Below the pieces are notes generated by a model. It did not search any database and was not told the origin of the DNA. It saw only the letters and a list, made by a program, of their open reading frames with translations. A DNA stretch of 21,944 bases from an uncultured Muribaculaceae bacterium. GTDB lineage: Bacteria > Bacteroidota > Bacteroidia > Bacteroidales > Muribaculaceae. How positions within the stretch are numbered: the stretch's first letter is position 1; every line of letters starts with the position of its first letter. The translations under genes were made by a program, and so were the position numbers. Location: contig CAJUQP010000052.1 in the NCBI GenBank assembly GCA_910588245.1, positions 1-21,944 of the forward strand, written 5' to 3'. This document shows, in pieces, positions 1-6,703 of this stretch.

Positions 1-2
1 TA

Positions 3-101
3 TTTTCAGGTGTTTTGGATGATGTTTTTTCGGAACATCAAACTGAACACCCTACTTATTTATTTATGGTTTTATTTGTTTATATGATGTGTTTTTTATA
101 A
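3..101 (+). CDS. possible C-terminal end of an upstream gene (partial)
   Basis: The frame starting at base 3 is open from the window edge to a TAA at 99-101. It encodes 32 residues ending in a hydrophobic run (YLFMVLFVYMMCFL), as in the last membrane helix of an integral membrane protein. The family cannot be recognised from so little. A promoter for the next operon overlaps its stop. It could be a chance open frame; sequence upstream of the window would decide. Confidence 0.3.
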   Translation, partial: FSGVLDDVFSEHQTEHPTYLFMVLFVYMMCFL

Positions 102-106
102 ATTCG
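75..106 (+). promoter_or_regulatory. Bacteroidota-type promoter of the toxin-antitoxin pair
   Basis: TTTG at 75-78, a 20-bp spacer and TAAATTCG at 99-106 fit the Bacteroidota sigma-ABfr consensus (TTTG, 19-21 bp, TAnnTTTG) apart from one base in the -7 box. The start codon at 132 lies 25 bp downstream, a normal leader length. The same -7 octamer is used by cassette 1 at 3452-3459. Confidence 0.5.
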
Positions 107-131
107 CAAAAAAAGTTAATCTATATGTCTT

Positions 132-335
132 ATGCCTGATAGACTTTATCATAGAACTGATGGCCGTTCAAAAATTTCTGATGAAGATCTTGAGCGTCAG
201 ATTAATGAGGATTTCAAACGTAATCCATCTGAATTTGCATCTAAGATAGTATCGGTTGACTCAATCCCAAGTAGCCGTTATTTTGTTCGCAAAACATCGG
301 CTAATGGCATTGCTCAGATAAGGAAATGGCTGTAA
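132..335 (+). CDS. small protein upstream of PemK/MazF-like toxin, putative antitoxin
   Basis: A 67-residue, mostly hydrophilic and charged protein with no signal peptide, so cytoplasmic. Its 3' end overlaps the start of the next gene by 10 bases, so the two are probably translationally coupled. Position and size are those of an antitoxin placed before its toxin. I do not recognise an AbrB/MazE, RHH or Phd fold. An acidic first half (DEDLERQINEDF) is followed by a basic tail (RYFVRKTSANGIAQIRKWL), which could mean a DNA-binding or toxin-binding tail. Antitoxin is inferred from context; coding status is supported by the tight overlap and the promoter at 75-106. Confidence 0.65.
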   Translation: MPDRLYHRTDGRSKISDEDLERQINEDFKRNPSEFASKIVSVDSIPSSRYFVRKTSANGIAQIRKWL

Positions 336-658
336 GTCGGGTTGATCAGCGACAAATTGTTGAGGTATTTTATCGTTTTCATGATGGTGAAGTCCTACGA
401 CATCCTGCATTAGTAGTTTCATCTAATGATTTTCAGGATATTGAAGAAGGCATGTTTTATGCCGTATTGATATCTTCTAAAAACATACATCCTGAATATA
501 CAATTGAGATTGATCCTGACGACCTTATTGGTTCATCGCAACTAACCAAGAAATCATATTATGTCACTCATATAATGTCATTTTTTTCATATGAGAATGT
601 CATATTTAAATATAATCTCTTTGTTAAGAAAGATTCAACTTTATTGTTGAAGAAGTAA
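326..658 (+). CDS. PemK/MazF-like toxin of a type II toxin-antitoxin module
   Basis: A 110-residue protein. The segment starting QRQIVEVFYRFHDGEVLRHPALVVSS resembles the first strands of the PemK/MazF fold, where a G/Q-x-I-V-x-V strand is followed by a basic/proline motif (R-H-P-A-L-V-V). MazF-family members are usually endoribonucleases that cut mRNA and stop growth when the antitoxin is lost. A middle segment (YAVLISSKN...YTIEIDPDDL) and a KKSYYVTH segment match the family's later strands. The G-D dipeptide often found before the first strand is absent (RQ here), so this is a divergent member. The start ATG at 326 overlaps the antitoxin stop. Family membership is fairly likely; activity is unknown. 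Confidence 0.65.
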   Translation: MAVSRVDQRQIVEVFYRFHDGEVLRHPALVVSSNDFQDIEEGMFYAVLISSKNIHPEYTIEIDPDDLIGSSQLTKKSYYVTHIMSFFSYENVIFKYNLFVKKDSTLLLKK

Positions 659-693
659 TCAATAATATTTTTGGTCCTTCTGATATGAGATAG

Positions 694-709
694 TGTAAGT
701 CTCCTTACA
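694..709 (+). terminator. weak hairpin after the toxin gene
   Basis: TGTAAG (694-699), a 4-base loop and CTTACA (704-709) form a perfect 6-bp stem, followed by an A/T-rich stretch ending in TTTT. It lies 36 bp past the toxin stop. It is short and weak, so it is only a candidate terminator. Confidence 0.25.
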
Positions 710-751
710 TAATATTTTATGGGATGCATGTGTGATCAGACGGTATTTATC

Positions 752-892
752 CTCCCGCAGAGGCGCAGAGGGCTCGCAGAGTTTTTTAGTATGGATTTTT
801 GGAAAAATTCGTTTTAGAAAGAGAGGAGTGTGGGGGTGATGAGGGACTGCGCTGACAAGAATCTCTGCGAGCCCTCTGCGCCTCTGCGGGAG
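752..892. repeat. MITE-like element, copy 1 (30-bp perfect inverted ends)
   Basis: Bases 752-781 and 863-892 are perfect reverse complements (30 of 30) around an 81-bp centre. The centre contains no credible gene. Arms this long on a 141-bp unit suggest a non-autonomous palindromic element (MITE- or REP-like). Purine-rich arms of the CGCAGAGGCGCAGAGG type are a recurrent dispersed repeat in bacterial genomes. A whole 198-bp period including this element is repeated immediately downstream. No clear target-site duplication was found. Confidence 0.7.
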
Positions 893-949
893 TTTTTGTG
901 GAGGGATGGATGTCACGCGGAGGGGGATGTGGTTGGATGGTATTGAACA

Positions 950-1090
950 CTCCCGCAGAGGCGCAGAGGGCTCGCAGAGTTTTTTAGTATGGATTTTTGG
1001 AAAAATTCGTTTTAGAAAGAGAGGAGTGTGGGGGTGATGAGGGACTGCGCTGACAAGAATCTCTGCGAGCCCTCTGCGCCTTTGCGTGAG
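950..1090. repeat. MITE-like element, copy 2 (tandem duplicate)
   Basis: Exactly 198 bp downstream of copy 1. The left arm (950-979) and centre match copy 1. The right arm (1061-1090) has two changes (TTTGCGTGAG against TCTGCGGGAG), so pairing of the ends is no longer perfect. The 57-bp spacer after copy 1 (893-949) is repeated with few changes after copy 2 (1091-1147), and the first bases of a third left arm appear near 1147 before similarity stops. The unit was therefore duplicated in tandem, not inserted twice independently. Confidence 0.7.
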
Positions 1091-1319
1091 TTTTATGTGG
1101 AGGGATGGATGTCATGCGGAGGGGGTGCGGTTGGATGGTATTGATCCTCACGCGGAGGTGTTGATGTGCATGAAAATGGGTCAGCGTGTGTCCGGATAAT
1201 TCAAAATGCATTGCCCGAAATGGAAAAGCAATCGTTTGCATAATTTGTATTCCAAGGTATGTCGCTAAGAATTAATGTGGTACATGAGGCGATTTATCCT
1301 TATGATTGTTTTGGAATGA

Positions 1320-1351
1320 TTTGGAGATTTGGTTTTCCGTTATTATATTTG
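1320..1351 (+). promoter_or_regulatory. promoter of cassette 1 regulator
   Basis: TTTG at 1320-1323, a 20-bp spacer and TATATTTG at 1344-1351 match the Bacteroidota consensus exactly. The transcript would start near 1358 and leave a leader of roughly 100 bases before the ATG at 1456. The rest of 1151-1455 shows no gene or structure I can support. Confidence 0.55.
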
Positions 1352-1455
1352 CGACATATTTCAGCTCATAGTGTCGCGGGTCTGCGGAATTGGCCTTCCT
1401 TTGGATCCGTGGCGGCCGGCTGGATTGCAAAACCGAACCTGACACATACCGTATC

Positions 1456-3252
1456 ATGAAGGAACTACGATATATGCTCATCCTGCTCATTCCGCTGCTC
1501 GCAGCATGCGGGAACAAGGGTAATATGGCCCGTCTTGACGAGGCCGACCGTCTTCTCGACCAGTATCCCGACTCGGCTCTGGCGATTGTCAACAGCATCG
1601 ATACCCTCTCGCTCCGGGGCCCGGAGGAGCGGGGACGTCATAGCCTCCTGCTGACTATGGCCCTGCTGAAGACCGACCCCTCGGCGGTCAGCGACACCAT
1701 CTTCGATCCGGCCTGGAACTATTACCGCACCATCGACGAGCCTTCGCGCGAGACGATGCTCGCCCACTTCGCCCGCGCCGCGTTGCTGGAGAAGCAAGAC
1801 TCGGTGGCGGAAGCATTGATGGAATATGAGAAAGTACTGGATTATTCCTTGCCCGACATATCCAGCAGATATAAATGCAAGAGCTACCTTAACATTGCTT
1901 CCGATCTCCTCGAGATGGATTATCCTGACCTTGCTTATGACTATGCGCGACAGGCAAGGGAGGTGATTGATTATCCGGCGGATACTGTCCTGACACTGAC
2001 CTATCATATAATTTCGGGGATGTGCCTGAATGGCATGGAACGTCATGACGAGGCGGAAAATGAATTCAGCAAAGGCCTATCCCTTGTAAAGGATAGCTGT
2101 GCGTCTGACCTGACATTGTCATTGATTTCAAATCTTGCTTTCACAAACAGTATGCAGGGTAAATATGAGGAAGCGGTTAAGCTGTGGGAGCGACTGCTCT
2201 CCCGCGGCGTCTCGCTGTCTTACGACTGTCTGTTTGGATATTCACTTTCCCTGATTGCCTTCGAACGATATGAGGAGGCGCTGGAAATGATCCTTCAGAT
2301 GCGTGCTTCCGGGCGACAGATAGACAGGATGCGTTACTATTTCCTGATGTCAGAAGTGAAAGAGAGAACCGGAGACAATATGGCTGCTATGGAAATGAGA
2401 GATTCCCTTGAATTGCAAAGATCAATGGATTATCAGGACAAACTTGAATCGCATGATGAAAGTAAACTTATCGAATCATTGAGAAAAGAGATCAGTGACA
2501 AAAGAAGTGCCCTTGAATCTGAACGACAGAAGGGAAAGACATCGTCCGCGATAATAGCCATAGTGTCATGTGTATGCGTGGCAATCATTATCCTGATAAT
2601 ATTCCTATGGAAAAAGTATAAGGCATCGGTCAACGAGTCGGAGAAGAGGAATTCTGAATCAAGAGAGAGAGTCGAGTTTCTGGAAAAGGATATAATTGAG
2701 CGTAAAGAGGTTGAAAGACAACTTATGGCTCAGGTTGATTCGCTCCTTTTTAAGCTGAATGAACTGAGAAGGGAGAATGATGACTGGAAGACACGGCAGG
2801 AGAAGTCGGATGCTATCCTGAAAACAGAAAATGAATTGGCGACCCTGCGAAATAAGATAAGGGCAGATTTCCTTACCTACCACAAAGCGGTATCCCGCTT
2901 CTGCAACAACCCGCCTAATGGAAAAGGTCTGAAAACATTTGAAGAGGAGCAATCCAGATATCTTCAGCCTTATATGGATGAAAAATATATTATGGAGCTG
3001 AGATATCAGATTGACTTTTTTACGAATGATCTGTTATCATTTGTCGAACAGGAATTGAAGCTTACCGAGACTCTTATGCGAACAGCTGTCTACGATATAT
3101 GTGGTTTTGATTATATCCGTATCGGAATGCTTATGAAGACCAACGCACAGTCGGGAGCCGCTGCAAGAAGCAGGCTCAAGAGAAAACTGGAACATCTATC
3201 TGACGATGATCTCAAAAGATGTAAGGAAGTCTTCAATTTATGGCGAAAATGA
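1456..3252 (+). CDS. membrane-spanning TPR regulator with C-terminal HTH (NVEALA cassette 1)
   Basis: Predicted one-component regulator of 598 residues. The chosen ATG at 1456 puts a signal peptide with lipobox LLAAC (Cys18) at the N-terminus; longer in-frame starts would bury it. Residues about 25-350 are helical TPR-like repeats expected outside the cytoplasm. A single membrane helix lies at about 362-386 (AIIAIVSCVCVAIIILIIF). A charged coiled coil follows, then a C-terminal helix-turn-helix-like region at about 535-580 ending AAARSRLKRKL, which resembles the sigma4/LuxR-type tails of Bacteroidota TPR regulators. It probably senses an extracytoplasmic signal and controls the cassette promoter at 3427. 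Its first 130 residues are nearly identical to the cassette 2 regulator and the rest is diverged. DNA binding is inferred. Confidence 0.75.
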   Translation: MKELRYMLILLIPLLAACGNKGNMARLDEADRLLDQYPDSALAIVNSIDTLSLRGPEERGRHSLLLTMALLKTDPSAVSDTIFDPAWNYYRTIDEPSRETMLAHFARAALLEKQDSVAEALMEYEKVLDYSLPDISSRYKCKSYLNIASDLLEMDYPDLAYDYARQAREVIDYPADTVLTLTYHIISGMCLNGMERHDEAENEFSKGLSLVKDSCASDLTLSLISNLAFTNSMQGKYEEAVKLWERLLSRGVSLSYDCLFGYSLSLIAFERYEEALEMILQMRASGRQIDRMRYYFLMSEVKERTGDNMAAMEMRDSLELQRSMDYQDKLESHDESKLIESLRKEISDKRSALESERQKGKTSSAIIAIVSCVCVAIIILIIFLWKKYKASVNESEKRNSESRERVEFLEKDIIERKEVERQLMAQVDSLLFKLNELRRENDDWKTRQEKSDAILKTENELATLRNKIRADFLTYHKAVSRFCNNPPNGKGLKTFEEEQSRYLQPYMDEKYIMELRYQIDFFTNDLLSFVEQELKLTETLMRTAVYDICGFDYIRIGMLMKTNAQSGAAARSRLKRKLEHLSDDDLKRCKEVFNLWRK

Positions 3253-3290
3253 AAAATTTTTTACCAAAAATACGTGTGTTTTATTGTAAA

Positions 3291-3369
3291 ATCATACATA
3301 AAAATGATAAAATCGTACAGATTTCATGTATGATATTATAATAAAATATTAATTGTCAGTACTTAAGTA
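3291..3369. promoter_or_regulatory. A/T-rich palindromes between regulator and cassette 1 operon
   Basis: Two symmetrical sites lie in the 233-bp gap after the regulator. A 9-bp inverted repeat pairs ATCATACAT (3291-3299) with ATGTATGAT (3326-3334). A perfect 10-bp palindrome TACTTAAGTA lies at 3360-3369, about 58 bp before the promoter -33 box. They could be regulator binding sites or a transcription stop for the regulator gene. I see no obvious counterpart before cassette 2. Confidence 0.3.
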
Positions 3370-3426
3370 TTATATCCTCATGAAGGTCAGGCTCGAAAGA
3401 CCGGTAAAAACTATTTATGAGGAGAA

Positions 3427-3459
3427 TTTGGTGGAATATCTTGTATTTGTCTAAATTCG
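3427..3459 (+). promoter_or_regulatory. cassette 1 operon promoter
   Basis: TTTG at 3427-3430, 21 bp, then TAAATTCG at 3452-3459. Directly after it comes CGGCAT, which is also found after the cassette 2 promoter (11009-11041). That site likewise begins TTTGGT and has the same spacing. Conservation of the promoter frame in an otherwise diverged intergenic region supports function. Confidence 0.6.
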
Positions 3460-3485
3460 CGGCATAAATCTTAAATTTAGCGATC

Positions 3486-3893
3486 ATGAAACAAATAACA
3501 GGATTCTTGATTTTTTCTCTGATGCTGCTTTTTGAGATGGCGGTATATGCAGAGAATCCTTCCGGTTCAACCTCCGGAGACAAACAGAGTAAACCAATAA
3601 TAATACCCGTAGATCTGAAGAAGCAAAAAGGTGGACCACACTCTTATGCCCCTTCACGTAGAATTGAGGCTTATATAACAATGGAGGAATCGGGAACAGT
3701 CGGGTTCATTCTTCCGTTTGAGTCATATCCCGCGGATGTGACGATCACCGGAGAGGGAACGACGATGGGCTGCTGGACATCCACACTCGCGTATGCCGCA
3801 GACGTGATGCCGTTCGACGGAGGAGAGGGTGACTATCGCCTTGAGATCTCTACCCCCGACGGATCCTACGTAGGATATTTCACTTTGGAATGA
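3486..3893 (+). CDS. DUF3244-like small secreted protein (cassette 1)
   Basis: A 135-residue exported protein with a signal peptide (FLIFSLMLLFEMAVYA, likely cut after AYA near residue 22). The mature part is a short variable basic stretch (IPVDLKKQKGG) followed by a beta-rich domain from about residue 55, ending in PDGSYVGYFTLE. This is the pattern of DUF3244 proteins: a single immunoglobulin-like beta domain ending in a G-x-Y-x-G-x-F/I strand. The function of the family is unknown. Its last three bases overlap the next start codon (ATGA at 3890). From base 3651 on it is about 94% identical to its cassette 2 partner, while the signal peptide and linker differ. The family call is moderate. 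Confidence 0.65.
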   Translation: MKQITGFLIFSLMLLFEMAVYAENPSGSTSGDKQSKPIIIPVDLKKQKGGPHSYAPSRRIEAYITMEESGTVGFILPFESYPADVTITGEGTTMGCWTSTLAYAADVMPFDGGEGDYRLEISTPDGSYVGYFTLE

Positions 3894-4783
3894 TTCTCCA
3901 TATGGTTATCCAGACCATGCGGTTTCTGAAACTCATGCCGATCCTTGCGGCGTCAGCCATGATCATGATGGCGGCGTCATGTTCATCAGGGAAGACCGAC
4001 TACGAGTCGGCCATCCTGGAGTGGACAGGCCGTGAGATTGTCTTCCCCGACAGCATGCGTCTCGCCGGCGGCGGTGTCTTCGTCAAGGAGCCGTCTGATT
4101 TCACCATCGTGGCCTACTATGACTCCGAGGGATGCACCGGCTGCCGTATGAAGCTCCCTTTCTGGAATCAGTTGATATGGAAACTTGATTCTTTGAAAAA
4201 CCGTGATAGAGTGGAGGTGCTGCTGATAGTCGCGACTGAGAGGGTCGATGAGCTGACCACGCTGATAAAGGAGAACAGTTTCCCGGGTAAGGTTGTGGTT
4301 GACAGCGACAGCCTTTTTATGAGGGCCAATGGTCTTCCGGAAAACCCGTATCTGCAGTCATTCCTTCTGGATCGTGACAATCGTGTGACGCTTATCGGAA
4401 ATCCCATAGACATGCACAGTCTTGAGAAAGTCTATCTTAAGAACATCATGCAGTCAGATTTTGAGGAATCTGAGGAAGACGACATTGATTCAGGATATGA
4501 GCATGATTTCGGAAAGATAGCCGGAGGACGTAGTGTGAGCCATACCTTCAATATGCTCAATGAGACCGCGGACACTCTCAAGGTCGGTGACATTGCAAGT
4601 TCATGTGAGTGCACCGTCGGCAAGGTGTCGATGGCAGTCATACCGCCGGGAAAGGCTTATTCTGTGGATGTCACATTCCGCGATACTATTCCCGGAGAAT
4701 TCCATCGCACTGTGACTTTGTATTTTGATAACAGACATCGTGAAATCCGCTTCGGAATTTCCGGTGAGATAATAACCAAATAA
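3890..4783 (+). CDS. thioredoxin-fold/DUF1573 lipoprotein (cassette 1)
   Basis: About 297 residues. The signal peptide ends in a lipobox (MAASC, Cys31). A thioredoxin-like domain (about 60-190) carries the pair Cys82-Thr-Gly-Cys85 in FTIVAYYDSEGCTGCRMK, so a periplasmic or surface thiol-disulfide role is plausible. A C-terminal DUF1573 domain (about 205-297) contains the typical DFGKIAGGRSVSHTF and SSCECTVG segments and ends GISGEI. The ATG at 3890 overlaps the previous stop (ATGA), suggesting coupling. ATG 3917 gives a more compact signal peptide (MRFLKLMPIL) and is an equally good start. The N-terminal third is shared with cassette 2; after Cys85 the two copies diverge sharply. The redox partner is unknown; the peptide encoded 12 bp downstream has five cysteines. 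Confidence 0.75.
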   Translation: MILHMVIQTMRFLKLMPILAASAMIMMAASCSSGKTDYESAILEWTGREIVFPDSMRLAGGGVFVKEPSDFTIVAYYDSEGCTGCRMKLPFWNQLIWKLDSLKNRDRVEVLLIVATERVDELTTLIKENSFPGKVVVDSDSLFMRANGLPENPYLQSFLLDRDNRVTLIGNPIDMHSLEKVYLKNIMQSDFEESEEDDIDSGYEHDFGKIAGGRSVSHTFNMLNETADTLKVGDIASSCECTVGKVSMAVIPPGKAYSVDVTFRDTIPGEFHRTVTLYFDNRHREIRFGISGEIITK

Positions 4784-4795
4784 CAATTAATAACA

Positions 4796-5050
4796 ATGAC
4801 AAAGAAATTCTTTGGAGGGCTTGTATTCCTTGCCCTCGCGGCAGGAGGCTTCGCCATGCAAGGCAACTCCTCAAAGACGGCTCTTTCTCCGCTCCAGATG
4901 GAGAACCTCGAAGCCCTCTCAGACAATGAAAACACATCTGGAACTTGCAAGTGGGAGTATGATAAAGATTTATACGGCTGTCCAAGACACATTTGTATCC
5001 TAGATGGGAGAGGAGATATCTGTGTATGTGGCTCAGTATCATATAATTGA
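4796..5050 (+). CDS. NVEALA family peptide (cassette 1)
   Basis: An 84-residue small protein. Its N-terminus is a hydrophobic leader (MTKKFFGGLVFLALAAGGFAM), followed by the family signature as ENLEALS, a variant of Asn-Val-Glu-Ala-Leu-Ala, at about residues 36-42. The tail is cysteine-rich (five Cys, in contexts GTCKW, YGCPR, HICIL and DICVC). NVEALA (Pfam) proteins are Bacteroidales short exported peptides of unknown role, often beside beta-propeller lipoproteins as here. The gene starts 12 bp after the DUF1573 gene, so it is in the same operon. Spaced cysteines fit disulfides or metal binding. The mature product and processing site are unknown. Confidence 0.8.
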   Translation: MTKKFFGGLVFLALAAGGFAMQGNSSKTALSPLQMENLEALSDNENTSGTCKWEYDKDLYGCPRHICILDGRGDICVCGSVSYN

Positions 5051-5076
5051 TCTGTGGTGTCTGATTCTGCAAAATT

Positions 5077-5104
5077 AGGTATACTGGCTTAACCCAGTAT
5101 ACCT
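5077..5104. terminator. perfect hairpin between NVEALA peptide and propeller genes (cassette 1)
   Basis: AGGTATACTGG (5077-5087), a 6-base loop and CCAGTATACCT (5094-5104) form a perfect 11-bp stem. There is no following T-run, so it may be an attenuator, an RNA processing or stability element, or a protein binding site, and not a strong intrinsic terminator. Cassette 2 has a different, larger structure at the same place (12711-12836). Confidence 0.5.
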
Positions 5105-5122
5105 ATACTTATAAAAGTCATT

Positions 5123-6220
5123 ATGATGAAAAAGACTTTAGGGATAATCATTTTAAGTATGCTGTGGCTGATGTCATGTAGGCATCAAGAATCTAATAGC
5201 GATTCACTGCTCGGGGGAATCGATTTTGCCAACAGGAAAGATCTGTCGGATATGAAACTGTCGGATCTCCTGACCGATTATTCCATAATAGAACTTGAGA
5301 CCAACGACAGTTGCCTCATCGGAGATAATCGTGGGAAATATGTGAAAAAGGAGGGAATAATATATGTCAAGTCTTTCAATGAGATCATGGAGTTTGACAA
5401 GTCGGGAAAGTTCCTGCGCAAACTGTCGCGTCAGGGCAACGGCCCAGAGGAATACGGCAGCATACTGGATTTTGAGATAGTGCCGGGCAAGGATGGGAAA
5501 GAGATATGGATCGGCTCGGAGTCCGGAATCTCCCGCTATGACGCGCGGACACTCGCGTTTATCGGGAGAAAAGACTACGAGGGTTTCCCAAGCCAGATCA
5601 GATACGTCAACGACACTACCTTTCTGGTGGTGAGTGCCGGCGACAAATGGTTTAACGCATGGTCGCCCGAAGGGAAAGTGCGTCAACGATATTTTGATGA
5701 AGACCAGGCGAACTCGCTCCGCAAGATATCTCAATTCAACAATACTGGCGACAGGGTATTCTATCAGATAGAGGACACCAACGAGGCCGTGGTCTATGAC
5801 CCTGCGACCGATGCATTCACCATGAGCAAAATATTCGATGCCATACCGGAAGTCCAGACCATATCCGGCAATAGGGAAGCCATGGCCAAATACGGTTATC
5901 TTGATTTCCATAAGGAGACCGACGGACTGTATGACACCATGATATACGTGCGCACAAGCGGAGGCATGTCGTTGGCCCAGCTTTTCAGGAAAGACGGGTC
6001 GCGGACGCTGATTCTCTCGCGCGATGGGAAAACACGCGTGATGGATTATGACATGGAAAATGGAGGAAAAGCCAACGATATCGTGCCGGATATCAATATC
6101 CGTTTTTTGACGACTCCGGTTGCTACTGACAGTGACAGTGGCTTCCTTTTCATCCTTGAGCCTCTTGACGGCGATGGCGATTCTAATCCCCGGCTGTTGG
6201 ATGTGGCAAAGATCCTATGA
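5123..6220 (+). CDS. 6-bladed beta-propeller lipoprotein (cassette 1)
   Basis: A 365-residue lipoprotein: signal IIILSMLWLMSC with lipobox Cys19, then repeated beta-blade motifs. The diagnostic segment is FDKSGKFLRKLSRQGNGPEEYGSILDFEI, typical of the Bacteroidales 6-bladed beta-propeller family (related to NHL/TolB-like propellers), where each blade has an x-D-x-x-G-K-F-L hairpin and a G-x-G-P-x-E-Y loop. Length is normal for the family. The role is unknown; propellers of this kind are expected to bind a ligand or protein at the surface or in the periplasm. It closes cassette 1, 72 bp after the NVEALA gene and downstream of a hairpin. ATG 5126 is an alternative start. Confidence 0.8.
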   Translation: MMKKTLGIIILSMLWLMSCRHQESNSDSLLGGIDFANRKDLSDMKLSDLLTDYSIIELETNDSCLIGDNRGKYVKKEGIIYVKSFNEIMEFDKSGKFLRKLSRQGNGPEEYGSILDFEIVPGKDGKEIWIGSESGISRYDARTLAFIGRKDYEGFPSQIRYVNDTTFLVVSAGDKWFNAWSPEGKVRQRYFDEDQANSLRKISQFNNTGDRVFYQIEDTNEAVVYDPATDAFTMSKIFDAIPEVQTISGNREAMAKYGYLDFHKETDGLYDTMIYVRTSGGMSLAQLFRKDGSRTLILSRDGKTRVMDYDMENGGKANDIVPDINIRFLTTPVATDSDSGFLFILEPLDGDGDSNPRLLDVAKIL

Positions 6221-6265
6221 TGCTCTGTATCCCTTCAGACCTGTGTCTGACAACTGTCCACGGCA

Positions 6266-6287
6266 GCTGCGGCTGGAAAGCCGCAGC
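6266..6287. terminator. strong hairpin after cassette 1
   Basis: GCTGCGGCT (6266-6274), GGAA loop, AGCCGCAGC (6279-6287): a perfect GC-rich 9-bp stem with a tetraloop, 46 bp past the propeller stop. No T-run follows, but the position and stability fit the end of the cassette 1 transcript. Confidence 0.45.
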
Positions 6288-6439
6288 CCCGGAGCTTACG
6301 CAACTGTTTACAGGGTAATTAAAGCTGCCGAAAAGAGTGCGGAGTTTGGGGTCCGTATTTATTGGATTGAGATGGCAAACCGGAAAAACAGAATATTGGT
6401 ATGATGCTTTTCAACCATGATCAGTCTCTGTTGCGTAGC

Positions 6440-6465
6440 CTGGTTTTTGCTGGTTTTTACTGGTT
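6440..6465. repeat. short tandem repeat, 10-bp unit
   Basis: CTGGTTTTTG, CTGGTTTTTA and CTGGTTT follow each other in the gap between cassette 1 and the transglutaminase gene. It may be a slippage product. The gap 6221-6703 otherwise holds the hairpin at 6266 and the decayed repeat at 6553; I see no gene in it. Confidence 0.5.
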
Positions 6466-6552
6466 TGGGACAATTGGACAAGTCTGAGAAATGGTAGGAG
6501 CCGGATTGTCAGGGCGATGTGAAGATGCGGATGCATATGACGGAAGATAGAT

Positions 6553-6680
6553 TAATATGGATTTTCATGAGGCCTGTCTTTTGTCGGGAATAGAGATATG
6601 GGGTGATAAGGGACTATCCTGACAAGAATCTCTTCGAGCCCTCTGCGCCTCGGCGTGAGTTTTTGTGGAGGCGTGGAGGG
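6553..6680. repeat. decayed copy of the 752/950 repeat
   Basis: This stretch resembles the centre and right half of the 198-bp unit: TATGGATTTT, GGGGTGATAAGGGACT, CTGACAAGAATCTCTTCGAG and CCCTCTGCGCCTCGGCGTGAG can be aligned to 803-910 with mismatches. The left inverted arm is missing. It ends just before the transglutaminase start codon, so it may supply part of that gene's leader. Confidence 0.6.
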
Positions 6681-6703
6681 CCGGTATCCACGGAAAATTT
6701 TCA

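Noticed and set aside
752..1150. CRISPR array
   Set aside because: Only two units of 198 bp with near-identical 'spacers'. This is a tandem duplication of a palindromic element, not repeats with unique spacers, and no cas genes are present.
659..1241. Two 85-codon minus-strand frames over the repeats
   Set aside because: They are produced by the duplicated 198-bp unit and have low-complexity, Pro/His-rich translations with no start context or family.
6120..6404. 94-codon open frame overlapping the end of the propeller gene
   Set aside because: It begins inside the propeller coding sequence in another frame, has no recognisable domain, and contains the post-cassette hairpin.
6665..6703. Upstream start for the transglutaminase gene
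   Set aside because: The extra 13 residues lie in the decayed repeat and move the signal peptide away from the N-terminus.
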